From CAYLUN01 sp964386865 (GTDB lineage Bacteria > Verrucomicrobiota > Kiritimatiellia > RFP12 > UBA1067): a stretch of DNA of 26,036 bases. The first letter of the stretch is position 1; the number at the start of each line of letters is the position of its first letter. The notes below the pieces were generated by a model. It was given only the letters and a program-made list of their open reading frames with translations. It ran no database searches and was not told the DNA's origin. Positions 1-6,542 of this stretch are shown here, piece after piece. The stretch is taken from NCBI GenBank assembly GCA_964386865.1, contig CAYLUN010000077.1, positions 1-26,036 of the forward strand, given 5' to 3'. The translations under genes were made by a program, and so were the position numbers.

Positions 1-320
1 GGGAAACTCCAATCCAGTCGCTGCGTTATCCCCGCGAAAATCGGACACCGCTCCGCTGTGGATTGATCGCAGACGGCGATCACATAGGAGAAGAGTTTGT
101 CCGACCTCACGACGTCGAACACGACTTGAGTTCCCTTGTGAGAGATGTCGACCCCGACCTCCTTCATGGCGCGCACAACAAGCGGATTGACTTGCCCAGG
201 CTCAAGCCCGGCGCTCTCCGCTGCCAAGAAGTCGCCAAACAGGTGATTGCACCAAGCCTCCGCCATTTGACTGCGGGCGCTGTTATGACGGCAGATGAAC
301 AGAACTCGATTCTTGCTCAT
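1..320 (-). CDS. arsC: Arsenate reductase, thioredoxin-coupled LMW-PTPase type (3' part missing)
   Basis: Reduces arsenate to arsenite in the cytoplasm for later efflux. Reading the minus strand from the ATG at 320 gives 106 residues that run off the left edge without a stop. The phosphatase loop CRHNSARSQMAEA places Cys10 and Arg16 in the C-x5-R motif. Cys84 (in VIAVCD) and Cys92 (in ERCP) match the second and third redox cysteines of the thioredoxin-linked ArsC class, and LDWSF near the edge matches the family's conserved tryptophan segment. An AAGGAAG ribosome site lies a few bases before the ATG. The full family is about 130-140 residues, so some 30 residues are missing. It lies 50 nt downstream of the HPr-like gene on the same strand, so the two may be co-transcribed. 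No ars regulator or efflux gene is visible. Confidence 0.9.
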   Translation of the reverse strand, partial: MSKNRVLFICRHNSARSQMAEAWCNHLFGDFLAAESAGLEPGQVNPLVVRAMKEVGVDISHKGTQVVFDVVRSDKLFSYVIAVCDQSTAERCPIFAGITQRLDWSF

Positions 321-370
321 TTCGACTTCCTTTCCCTGATGCCGAATAGTTGCAGATAGGAACGCCCGCC

Positions 371-649
371 TCAGACGGTGCCACCCGTTTCGAGCAATGC
401 GGCCAGATCCCGCAACACGTTCCCTTCACTGGGCCCTTCGGCGATGATTTTTAGGAGCGTACCTGTCGCCGCGCCCAGCAGCAGCAGTTCCATTACGGAA
501 CAGGCATTCACACGACGTACGCGGCTTTTGCCCTCCTTGCACAGGATATGCACGACCCCGCCACATTGTTTGACGATATTGGCCACCTGCACGGCAATGC
601 GTAGGTGCAACCCCTCTTCACACTGAATGGTGACTGTTTTGATTCTCAT
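371..649 (-). CDS. HPr-family phosphocarrier protein
   Basis: HPr proteins carry phosphate from enzyme I to sugar permeases, or serve only regulation when no PTS permease exists. The ATG at 649 gives 92 residues, close to the usual 85-90. Candidate in-frame starts at 697 and 700 would add an unlikely extension. GLHLRIA holds the expected phospho-His15 and Arg17, but the usual Pro after Arg (GLHARPA) is Ile. NACSVMEL contains Ser51, which aligns with the regulatory Ser46 of Gram-positive HPr, followed by the LGAATG loop and the IIAEG strand. No enzyme I, HPr kinase or permease lies nearby. The protein is rich in cysteine (Cys10, 29, 37, 50). The family call is firm. Whether it takes part in a PTS or in nitrogen/regulatory signalling cannot be told from here. 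Confidence 0.8.
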   Translation of the reverse strand: MRIKTVTIQCEEGLHLRIAVQVANIVKQCGGVVHILCKEGKSRVRRVNACSVMELLLLGAATGTLLKIIAEGPSEGNVLRDLAALLETGGTV

Positions 650-796
650 CGGGCACTTTATCAGGTTTCGCGTTTTGGCAAGAACAGCCAACGGCATCAA
701 CAGGCGAAGTCCCGTTGATTCAAGCTTACAATGGGCTTGCCGATTATGTATAACCGAAATCTGTGAAGAACATATGAGGTTTTCCTCGCGATTTCA

Positions 797-1051
797 TTAG
801 GACACGCCATGCAAGTAGATTTCCAGCGGACGCCACAGCGCCACCCATCCGCCGATCGCCAGACTCGTTAATAGAGCGGAGGGGAAGCCCCGCCGATAAG
901 TATCAGGCCTTCTTCTCGTCTTCCTTCTGCCACTTGTTTTCCAATTTCTTGAGTACTTTTTAAAAGGTTGAAGGACGTCGCCTATGGCAACGTGATTGTG
1001 CGCGGTGGAGTGCATCTTGCCCCTCTGATTCGTATGACTTTGCCGAGCCAC
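797..1051 (-). CDS. Possible small membrane protein or gene remnant
   Basis: An 84-codon frame starts with GTG at 1051, with AGGAG about 11 nt upstream. The first two thirds is basic and low in hydrophobic residues. The last third (SALLTSLAIGGWVALWRPLE) looks like one membrane segment followed by a WRP motif. From memory, that motif resembles the C-terminal part of small uncharacterised membrane proteins that continue for some 20 more residues, whereas this frame stops soon after it. It could be a real small protein, a truncated copy, or chance. No neighbour explains it, and I assign no function. Confidence 0.3.
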   Translation of the reverse strand: MARQSHTNQRGKMHSTAHNHVAIGDVLQPFKKYSRNWKTSGRRKTRRRPDTYRRGFPSALLTSLAIGGWVALWRPLEIYLHGVS

Positions 1052-1142
1052 ATGTGGTTTTTCTCCTGCGGTTGCTGTTAGTGCTTAAGTGTGCCAAACC
1101 TCCATGTTAGGGTTGTTTGCTCGAGATTAGTTTTTCGCTGTT

Positions 1143-1162
1143 AAAGTGACACCAAAGTGACA
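1143..1162. repeat. Paired 9-nt direct repeat AAAGTGACA
   Basis: AAAGTGACA occurs at 1143-1151 and again at 1154-1162, so the copies are 11 nt apart start to start, about one helical turn. That spacing fits a tandem protein-binding site, but no gene start is close enough to assign it. It may be chance. Confidence 0.25.
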
Positions 1163-1354
1163 GCAGAACAGGCCTTATAGGTGGCAACTTTCAGCGCCCA
1201 AGTTTGACCGACGATGCGACTTTGGAAAGGCTCGTGGCGCTTAACAGGCAACGCGCTGATGAAGAATCGCGCGGCCTCATTCGCTATCGTCCGCCCCGCA
1301 TATCAGCAACCGCACGTTGTACCGGCTTCAGCCGGCAGCGCTATCGTGCAAACC

Positions 1355-1396
1355 GATCTCAGTCTTCTGACCTCTGATCTCCGACCTCCGACCACT
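1355..1396 (-). repeat. Heptamer tandem array, family B (six degenerate units)
   Basis: The segment divides into six consecutive 7-nt units such as GACCTCT, GATCTCC and GACCTCC on the plus strand. On the transcript strand of the neighbouring queH the consensus is RGAGRTC. It starts 26 nt downstream of the queH stop codon. The same unit type recurs inside the endonuclease Q-like gene at 2244-2285. Confidence 0.7.
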
Positions 1397-1422
1397 CTCC
1401 CGCGCCCCGACCGTCCAGCGCC

Positions 1423-1977
1423 TTATTGACGCCCTGGTCGCGCTGGGCCAGACGGCGCAGCGCTGAATTCGCAGCCGCAGTAGGACTGGCGGTAGAGGCC
1501 GAGTTCGGCGGTGAGCTGGAGGCTGCGCGTGAAGCCGTCGCGCTTCTTGAAGTCGAGGGCGAGGAAGCGCGCGGGGTCGAGCGACTGCCCGACGGCGAAA
1601 AGCGTGGGCGTGTGCTTGTGGGGGCTCACCGTGAGCGTGGTGGTGAAGGCGTCGAAGCCGTCGCGCAGCATGGCCTCGCGGGTACGGCAGAGGCTGTAGC
1701 GGAAACAGCGCGTGCAGCGCGGCCCCTTCTCGGGCTCGCGTTCGAAGCCGAGGGCGGCCTCGCGCAGCCAGTCGTCGTGGCGCGTCGGATCCACGCAGAG
1801 CGGCACCTCAAAATGGTCCGCCAACCGCCGCACGGAGTCCAGCCGCCGGACGTACTCGTCGGCGGGCGCGATGTTCGCGTTCGAGAAGAAGAGCGTGACG
1901 TCGTGGCCGAGGTCGCGCAGGACCGGCACGCAGGCGCTGGCGCAGGGGGCGCAGCAGGTGTGGAGGAGCACGTTCAT
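1423..1977 (-). CDS. queH: Epoxyqueuosine reductase QueH (DUF208)
   Basis: QueH reduces epoxyqueuosine to queuosine in the wobble base of tRNAs. It is the non-cobalamin alternative to QueG. The 184-residue protein begins with the family's HTCCAPC block (Cys8, Cys9, Cys12). It continues with RCTRCF (Cys88, Cys91), the FTTTLTVSPHKHT block near residues 111-123, the FKKRDG stretch, and YRQSYCGCEFS with Cys167 and Cys169. These cysteines are the expected ligands of the Fe-S and mononuclear iron centres. The ATG overlaps the TGA of the endonuclease Q-like gene in an ATGA arrangement (1974-1977), which predicts translational coupling. The last dozen residues are Ala/Gly/Pro-rich and not conserved. 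Family assignment is secure. Confidence 0.93.
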   Translation of the reverse strand: MNVLLHTCCAPCASACVPVLRDLGHDVTLFFSNANIAPADEYVRRLDSVRRLADHFEVPLCVDPTRHDDWLREAALGFEREPEKGPRCTRCFRYSLCRTREAMLRDGFDAFTTTLTVSPHKHTPTLFAVGQSLDPARFLALDFKKRDGFTRSLQLTAELGLYRQSYCGCEFSAAPSGPARPGRQ

Positions 1978-3233
1978 GACACGCGGATGACTCCGTATTC
2001 GCCGTCGTAACCGCCCTGCCGCACGACGCGGCCTTCGCGCACGCGGCTGATCATGTCGCCGACCTCGCCCAGAGCCGCGAGCGCCCGCGGGTCTGCGTCC
2101 AGCAGCAGCGGCAGCTCCGGGCCGGCCTCGGCGAGCAAGCGGTCATAGGCGGCGGCGACCTTCTTCGACGACGGCGCCGTGCCCAGCTGCTGGCCCAGCA
2201 GCTCCGGTAGCGGGACAATATACCGAAAGGGTAGTCGCGCCGGGGCCTCCGGCCTCCGACCTCCGGCCTCTGATTTCTGGCTTCTCTCCAGCTCCACGAC
2301 GCGGTGGAGGACGCCGATGGTGAGTTCTTTGCCGCAGGCGGGGCAGAGGTTTCCGCGTGCCATGCTCTCGGCGGGCTCGAGGCGCACGCCGCACGAGCGG
2401 TGGCCGTCGAGGTGGTACTTGCCCTCCTCGGGGAAGAGGTCGATCGTGCCGCCGCAGACGGCCGGGTCGCGGGCGCGCAGGCCATTGAGCATCGCGTCGT
2501 AGGCGGGCTCGCCGAAGAAGAGGTTGGCGTTGCGGCCGAGGTTGGCGGGCGAGTGGAGGTCGGAGTTGGAGACCAGCGCCACGTGGTCGAGGCAGCGGAT
2601 GCGGTGGTTCATGGGCGCGTCCGAAGAGAGGCCGGTCTCGACCGCGAAGATGTGCGGGGTCAGGTCGCCGAAGCACTCCTCGATGGAGTCGAAACCGGAT
2701 TTCGCGCCCAGCATGGAGAACCAGGGCGTCCAGATGTGAGCGGGGATCAAGGCCGCGCGGGGGTCGGCTTCGAGCAAGAGTTCCAGCAGGTTGCGCGGGT
2801 CGAGGCCAAGGATCGGGCGGCCGTCCGAGATGATGTTGCCGATCTGGGAGAGGCGGGCGTTGAGGCGGGCGGCGGCTTCGAGCGAGGGCAGCAGGACGAT
2901 GCTGTGCACCTTGCGCACCTTGCCGCCGCGCTTGTAGATGCTGCTGATTTCGCCGGTGACCAGGAAGCGCACGGGGGCGCGGCAGGATTCGGGCACGCCC
3001 TCTGCGGCGGCGTCGCGCCGTTCGGGCCGGAGCGCGTAGAGGCCAGGCGCGTCCTCAATGAGCTTCTCGCGCAGCTCCGCGAGCCAGGCCGGATGCGTGC
3101 AGTCGCCGGTGCCGACGACGCCCACGCCCTTGAGCTGGGCCCAGCGGAAGAGCCCCTCGGGCGTGCAGGTCGGGCTCGTCGCGCGTGAGTAGTGCGAGTG
3201 GATGTGCAGGTCGGCGTAATAGGAGGTGGTCAC
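1974..3233 (-). CDS. Endonuclease Q-like PHP-domain protein (TIGR00375 type)
   Basis: EndoQ enzymes nick DNA 5' of deaminated bases such as uracil and hypoxanthine. The protein has 419 residues from a GTG start, with GGAG 8 nt upstream. Its N-terminus carries the PHP metal motif DLHIHSHYS (residues 8-16). Family blocks follow: GTGDCTHP (41-48), the ISSIYKRGGKVRKVH segment (96-110), SDGRPILGLDPRNLLE, IPAHIWTPWFSMLGAKSGFD (163-182), ETGLSSD and SNSDLHSP (222-229). A zinc-finger-like part has Cys281, Cys297 and Cys300, ending in LTIGVLHRV. Residues about 317-331 are encoded by a 42-nt heptamer array in a linker just after this. The C-terminus has PLPELL and SRVREGRVV blocks. It is translationally coupled to queH. 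The family is clear. The exact substrate of bacterial members is less certain. Confidence 0.85.
   Translation of the reverse strand: MTTSYYADLHIHSHYSRATSPTCTPEGLFRWAQLKGVGVVGTGDCTHPAWLAELREKLIEDAPGLYALRPERRDAAAEGVPESCRAPVRFLVTGEISSIYKRGGKVRKVHSIVLLPSLEAAARLNARLSQIGNIISDGRPILGLDPRNLLELLLEADPRAALIPAHIWTPWFSMLGAKSGFDSIEECFGDLTPHIFAVETGLSSDAPMNHRIRCLDHVALVSNSDLHSPANLGRNANLFFGEPAYDAMLNGLRARDPAVCGGTIDLFPEEGKYHLDGHRSCGVRLEPAESMARGNLCPACGKELTIGVLHRVVELERSQKSEAGGRRPEAPARLPFRYIVPLPELLGQQLGTAPSSKKVAAAYDRLLAEAGPELPLLLDADPRALAALGEVGDMISRVREGRVVRQGGYDGEYGVIRVS
2244..2285 (-). repeat. Heptamer tandem array, family B, inside a coding region
   Basis: Exactly six 7-nt units (GGCCTCC, GGCCTCC, then GACCTCC, GGCCTCT, GATTTCT and GGCTTCT on the plus strand) fill 42 nt, which is 14 codons. 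The reading frame of the endonuclease Q-like gene is therefore kept. On the coding strand the unit is RGARGYC, matching the array behind queH. It encodes a Ser/Gly/Arg/Glu-rich linker between the zinc-finger region and the C-terminal part. Confidence 0.8.
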
Positions 3234-3246
3234 AGGGGGAACTCCG

Positions 3247-3281
3247 AACGTTCAACGCTCAACGCGCAACGCTCAACTTTC
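3247..3281 (-). repeat. Heptamer tandem array, family A (five units)
   Basis: Five consecutive units read AACGTTC, AACGCTC, AACGCGC, AACGCTC and AACTTTC on the plus strand. The transcript-strand consensus is GAGCGTT. It begins 25 nt after the stop of the polyferredoxin gene and ends just before the ribosome site of the endonuclease Q-like gene. Confidence 0.8.
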
Positions 3282-3306
3282 AAGTGTGGGAAAAGACGCG
3301 GCAGTG

Positions 3307-4545
3307 TCATGGCGCGGGTGTGGTCAAGCGGGGCTGGGGGTTGAGGCCTTCGACGACGATGGCGACTGGGTTCTGGGCCGGGCACTGGCTCTCGCAGGCG
3401 CCGCAGCCGCGGCAGGCGTCCGCGTCGACGATCGGGCACTTCACCTTCTTGTGGTCTTCTTCGATGATGGCCTGATAGGGGCAGAACTCCTGGCAGACCA
3501 CGCAGTACTCGCCCTTCTCCCAGGCGATGCAGGCTTTCTTGTCGATGCGCGCCACGCCGATGGCGACCTGCTTCTTGTCGGCGAGGCAGAGGGCTCTGAT
3601 CGCGCCGGTGGGGCAGACCTGCGTGCAGGCAGTACACTCTTGGAAGCAGAACTGCTCTTGCGCGAGGCTCTTGCTGCGGAATTTCAGGACGGGCGTGAAG
3701 AGCCCGTCGATGCCGCTGGTGCCGAGATCGGGGACGATCAGGTCGTACGGGCACGCCTTCATGCAGTTGCCGCAGCGGGCGCAGAGCGCGTTGAAATTCG
3801 CGCCGGCCGCTCCGGGCGGCCGGATGACGGCGGTAGCTTGTGCGGCCGCGCTTTTCAGCGTGCCGGTGGCGAGCCCGGCCGCGCCGCCCGCGGCGAAGCC
3901 GAGGAAGACGCGGCGCCCGACGCGCACGTTATCCGCGAGTGCGGGCGCGGACGAGCCGAGCGCGCGCGCGGCGCGGAGGCGCAAGGTGAGCTGCATGAGA
4001 AGCTCTTCCAGCCCGCCGAGCGGGCAGAGGCGGTGGCACCAGATGTTCGGCGCGACGAGGCTGGCAAGCAGGATCAGCACAAAGCCGAGGGCTGTCGCGG
4101 CGGAGGCCCAGGTGAGCGGCTGCCGCCAGGCGGCAAAGAAGCCGTTGAACACGCAGAGCGGATCGGTCCAGATCAGGGCCGGATAGCCGGCGGCGGCGCT
4201 CGCGATCATGATGAGCGCGAGCGGCTTGCCAAGAAAGGGAACTCGGCGCACGAGGCCGGCGTTGCGCGTGTTCAGGCGGCTGGCCATTTCGGCGGCGAAG
4301 CCCATGGGGCAGAGCCGCCAACAGAAGAAGCGCCCTTTGAAGAAAGGGAGAACCAGCAGCGGCAACGCCGCGAACGTCAGCACGCTGGCCGAGAGAGTGG
4401 CGATCGCGCCGCCGAGGTTGAGCAGCGGGCTCAGCGCCGGCAGCGCGACGCTCCACCGGTGCCAGCCTTCCGGCAGGCAGCCGAGCGCCAGCGTGGCGAA
4501 CAGCACGAAAAGGATGAGCCGGATCAAGTTGCGGCGAGTGGGCAT
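3307..4545 (-). CDS. Membrane-bound polyferredoxin, NapH-like part joined to NapG-like part
   Basis: A 412-residue predicted electron carrier. Residues 1-190 hold several membrane segments and two cytoplasm-facing cysteine motifs typical of NapH/RdxA-type proteins, CWRLCPMG (75-82) and CHRLCPLGG (170-178). Residues 210-228 form a twin-arginine-like stretch, GRRVFLGFAAGGAAG, as at the start of exported NapG proteins. Four [4Fe-4S] motifs follow: CARCGNCMKACP (255-266), CTACTQVCP (304-312), CVVCQEFCP (348-356) and CRGCGACESQCP (378-389). The order suggests two ancestral proteins fused in frame, with the ferredoxin part possibly outside the membrane. The gene lies 12 nt after the DUF362 gene and probably passes electrons to or from it. 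The physiological partner is unknown. Confidence 0.8.
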   Translation of the reverse strand: MPTRRNLIRLILFVLFATLALGCLPEGWHRWSVALPALSPLLNLGGAIATLSASVLTFAALPLLVLPFFKGRFFCWRLCPMGFAAEMASRLNTRNAGLVRRVPFLGKPLALIMIASAAAGYPALIWTDPLCVFNGFFAAWRQPLTWASAATALGFVLILLASLVAPNIWCHRLCPLGGLEELLMQLTLRLRAARALGSSAPALADNVRVGRRVFLGFAAGGAAGLATGTLKSAAAQATAVIRPPGAAGANFNALCARCGNCMKACPYDLIVPDLGTSGIDGLFTPVLKFRSKSLAQEQFCFQECTACTQVCPTGAIRALCLADKKQVAIGVARIDKKACIAWEKGEYCVVCQEFCPYQAIIEEDHKKVKCPIVDADACRGCGACESQCPAQNPVAIVVEGLNPQPRLTTPAP

Positions 4546-4557
4546 GGCGGCGTCTCG

Positions 4558-5457
4558 CTAGACCTCCACGCGCTCGATCTTGACCTTCGTGAGGTCGCCA
4601 CACCCGACGCCCATCTCATGGGCGAGCTTGATGTAGCCGATGTCGAACGGCTGCTTCTTGAAGAGCGTCGCGGCGTAGGCGTCGGCGGCCACGGGATCGG
4701 TGCTGAGTATGATCTCGTCCGGATGGGCGAGCTCGCCGGGCCCCTGAGGCCCCTTCGTCAGCATGATGCGCGTGGCGTCGATGATGATCAGTTTCGGCTT
4801 GATGAAGGTGCTGAAATCGGCGACGCACTGGTGCAGGCCGTCGCGGTGCCAGCCGCGGCGGTCCTCGTTGGTGACCGAGCCCATCCAGTTCTTCATGGAG
4901 AGGGTGAGCCCGGTGGCGCTGTGGCTCTTGGCCACGGGCATGTTAATCAGGCAGTCGCAGTCCAGCACGTCATTGGGAACATTGGCCGACTTGACGGTCT
5001 TGCCGTTGGGGATGTCGACCTTGCGGTAGTCGTCCTTGGCGGGGCGGTAGAGGCGGGCCTTGGTTCCTTTGATCGCCGCCTCGACGCCGCTGGCCTTGAA
5101 GGTGGCCTTCTCGGGGTGGCAGGTGTTCTCGGGAATGGTGATCGTGCCAGCGCCCTTCGCCTCGCCAGCCAGCACGCAGGCCCGCACGAGGTCCGGGTGC
5201 GTGTTGCCGCCCTGCTCGGGGGTCGAATTCCACGCGACGTTGGGCTTGAGCGTGATCTTTGCGCCGCGCGTGATGAAGGCGCCCCAGCCCCCCAGCTTCG
5301 CGATGCCGGCTTCCAGCATCTTGGGGATGTCCTTGCCGTGGACGACGATCACCGTGGAGGCGGGCTTGGCGGCGTCTTGCGCGGCGGCGGGCAAGGCGGC
5401 GGCGGCGGCGGCCGTGGCCGTGGTTTGGAGAAAGGTGCGGCGTCGAAGGTTCTTCAT
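4558..5457 (-). CDS. DUF362 domain protein with Tat signal
   Basis: A 299-residue member of the DUF362 family, which has no established general reaction. The N-terminus RRRTFLQTTATAAAAAALPAA (5-25) is a twin-arginine signal, so the protein is expected to be folded in the cytoplasm, possibly with a cofactor, and then exported. Family blocks include ITLKPNVAW, NTHPDLVRA, CLINMPVAKSHSATGLTLSMKN and LIIIDATRIM. Many relatives carry their own C-terminal ferredoxin domain. This one lacks it, and the next gene supplies four clusters, which suggests the two form one redox unit. The ATG at 5457 has GAGG 9-10 nt upstream and a promoter at 5494-5523. Domain call is firm, function open. Confidence 0.85.
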   Translation of the reverse strand: MKNLRRRTFLQTTATAAAAAALPAAAQDAAKPASTVIVVHGKDIPKMLEAGIAKLGGWGAFITRGAKITLKPNVAWNSTPEQGGNTHPDLVRACVLAGEAKGAGTITIPENTCHPEKATFKASGVEAAIKGTKARLYRPAKDDYRKVDIPNGKTVKSANVPNDVLDCDCLINMPVAKSHSATGLTLSMKNWMGSVTNEDRRGWHRDGLHQCVADFSTFIKPKLIIIDATRIMLTKGPQGPGELAHPDEIILSTDPVAADAYAATLFKKQPFDIGYIKLAHEMGVGCGDLTKVKIERVEV

Positions 5458-5493
5458 CGGGTTACCTCGTAGAAACGTTCTGCAATTTCCATC

Positions 5494-5523
5494 AGTTTAG
5501 CAGACCGGACGCCTGGCTCGCAA
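5494..5523 (-). promoter_or_regulatory. Sigma70-type promoter for the DUF362 operon
   Basis: On the minus strand TTGCGA (5518-5523) and TAAACT (5494-5499) are separated by 18 nt, about 40 nt before the DUF362 start codon. No strong promoter was seen between the next three genes, so it may drive all four down to queH. Confidence 0.55.
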
Positions 5524-5576
5524 TCCCCGACATGCCCGACGTTAGTGGGTTTTGGCGGCGGCTGCCGGAACGCGGC

Positions 5577-5604
5577 TTGACGGCCCGCAAATGGGGGCTA
5601 TACT
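5577..5604 (+). promoter_or_regulatory. Sigma70-type promoter for NAD kinase
   Basis: TTGACG (5577-5582), a 16-nt spacer and TATACT (5599-5604) lie 23 nt before the ATG. This predicts a very short leader of about 17 nt, just enough for the AAGGGAG ribosome site at 5615-5621. Confidence 0.7.
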
Positions 5605-5627
5605 GACACGCTGCAAGGGAGCATCGA

Positions 5628-6488
5628 ATGAAAACCATCGGACTTGTTGTCAATTTCAAGAAGGCGCAGGCGGTCGATGCGGTCAAGCATGTGGCATCGC
5701 TGGCGGCGGGCATGGGCTTCACCGTGCTGTCGGAGCAGCGGGCCGCGGCGCTCTGCCCGACCATTCACGTCTGCGAGGTCGGCCTTTTTGCCCAGCGAGG
5801 GGCTGAGGCGGTGGTGGTGCTCGGCGGGGATGGCACGATGCTGGACGCGTCGCACCAGCTGACCGGACAGCACCTGCCGATGATGGGCCTGAACATCGGC
5901 TCGCTAGGCTACCTCACGAGCGTCGAGGACCACCAGTTTGGCGAGGCGCTGCAGCAGGTGCGCGAGGATCGCTACGGCGTGAGCAGGCGCTCCGCGCTGT
6001 CGGTAAGAGTCTTGCACCGCGAGGGCTCGTGCGTAGCGCTGCCGGACGCGCTCAACGACGTGGTGGCGAACCACGGCGCGACGGCGCATGCCGTGGAGCT
6101 GGAGCTGCTGCTGGACGAGAAGTCGGTCGCGAATTTCCTGTGCGACGGCATCATCATCGCGACGCCCACCGGCAGCACGGCCTACTCGCTCTCGGCGGGC
6201 GGGCCGATCCTGCTGCCGGATGCGCAGGCCGTGGTGATCAGCATGATCTGCCCGCACACCTTGACGTCGCGGCCGCTGGTGGTGCGCGACACGACTCGCA
6301 TCGCGCTGCGCGTCATCACGTGCGACGTGCCGATGGTCCTCAGCTCGGACGGCCGCGACGACGAGCCGCTTTTCGAAGGCGACCGCGTGCAGATCGCGCG
6401 TAGCCCGCACGACGTGCCGATCATCGAATTGCACGGCTACAACCCGTGCGACGTGCTCCGCCGCAAGCTGCGCTGGGGCGGGCGGTGA
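5628..6488 (+). CDS. nadK: NAD kinase
   Basis: Phosphorylates NAD to NADP in the cytoplasm. The 286-residue protein shows the family set: VVVLGGDGTML (62-72) with the catalytic Asp68, NIGSLGYLT (89-97), the ALND acidic motif (141-144) and DGIIIATPTGSTAYSLSAGG (173-192). ICPHTLTSRPLVV follows around 207-219, and LSSDGRDD lies near the end. Length is typical of bacterial enzymes. The ATG is supported by AAGGGAG 6 nt upstream and a promoter at 5577-5604. It is transcribed alone, divergently from the DUF362 operon and convergently with the first sulfatase. The identification is secure. Confidence 0.95.
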   Translation: MKTIGLVVNFKKAQAVDAVKHVASLAAGMGFTVLSEQRAAALCPTIHVCEVGLFAQRGAEAVVVLGGDGTMLDASHQLTGQHLPMMGLNIGSLGYLTSVEDHQFGEALQQVREDRYGVSRRSALSVRVLHREGSCVALPDALNDVVANHGATAHAVELELLLDEKSVANFLCDGIIIATPTGSTAYSLSAGGPILLPDAQAVVISMICPHTLTSRPLVVRDTTRIALRVITCDVPMVLSSDGRDDEPLFEGDRVQIARSPHDVPIIELHGYNPCDVLRRKLRWGGR

Positions 6489-6542
6489 AGAGGAGTCTGC
6501 TCAACTGTAGGCTGATCGGGTGCCAGGGGGAGCGAGCGGTCA

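Larger units (their letters stand above)
1052..1422. other. Intergenic stretch without a convincing gene
   Basis: No frame here shows family similarity. The stretch holds a paired 9-nt direct repeat (1143-1162) and a heptamer array (1355-1396), listed separately. The part before about 1200 is more A+T-rich than the rest of the window. A 71-codon plus-strand frame over 1214-1429 runs through the repeat array and looks fortuitous. Confidence 0.5.

Noticed and set aside
63..359. Plus-strand 98-codon frame at the left end
   Set aside because: The opposite strand encodes the arsenate reductase with all three redox cysteines.
1355..3281. Heptamer arrays as a CRISPR array
   Set aside because: Units are 7 nt and directly adjacent, without spacers, and no cas gene is present.
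3226..5472. Long plus-strand open frame (748 codons) across the polyferredoxin and DUF362 genes
   Set aside because: It lies opposite two clearly conserved genes and has an Ala/Gly/Arg/Glu-biased composition without domains. High G+C antisense frames commonly stay open.
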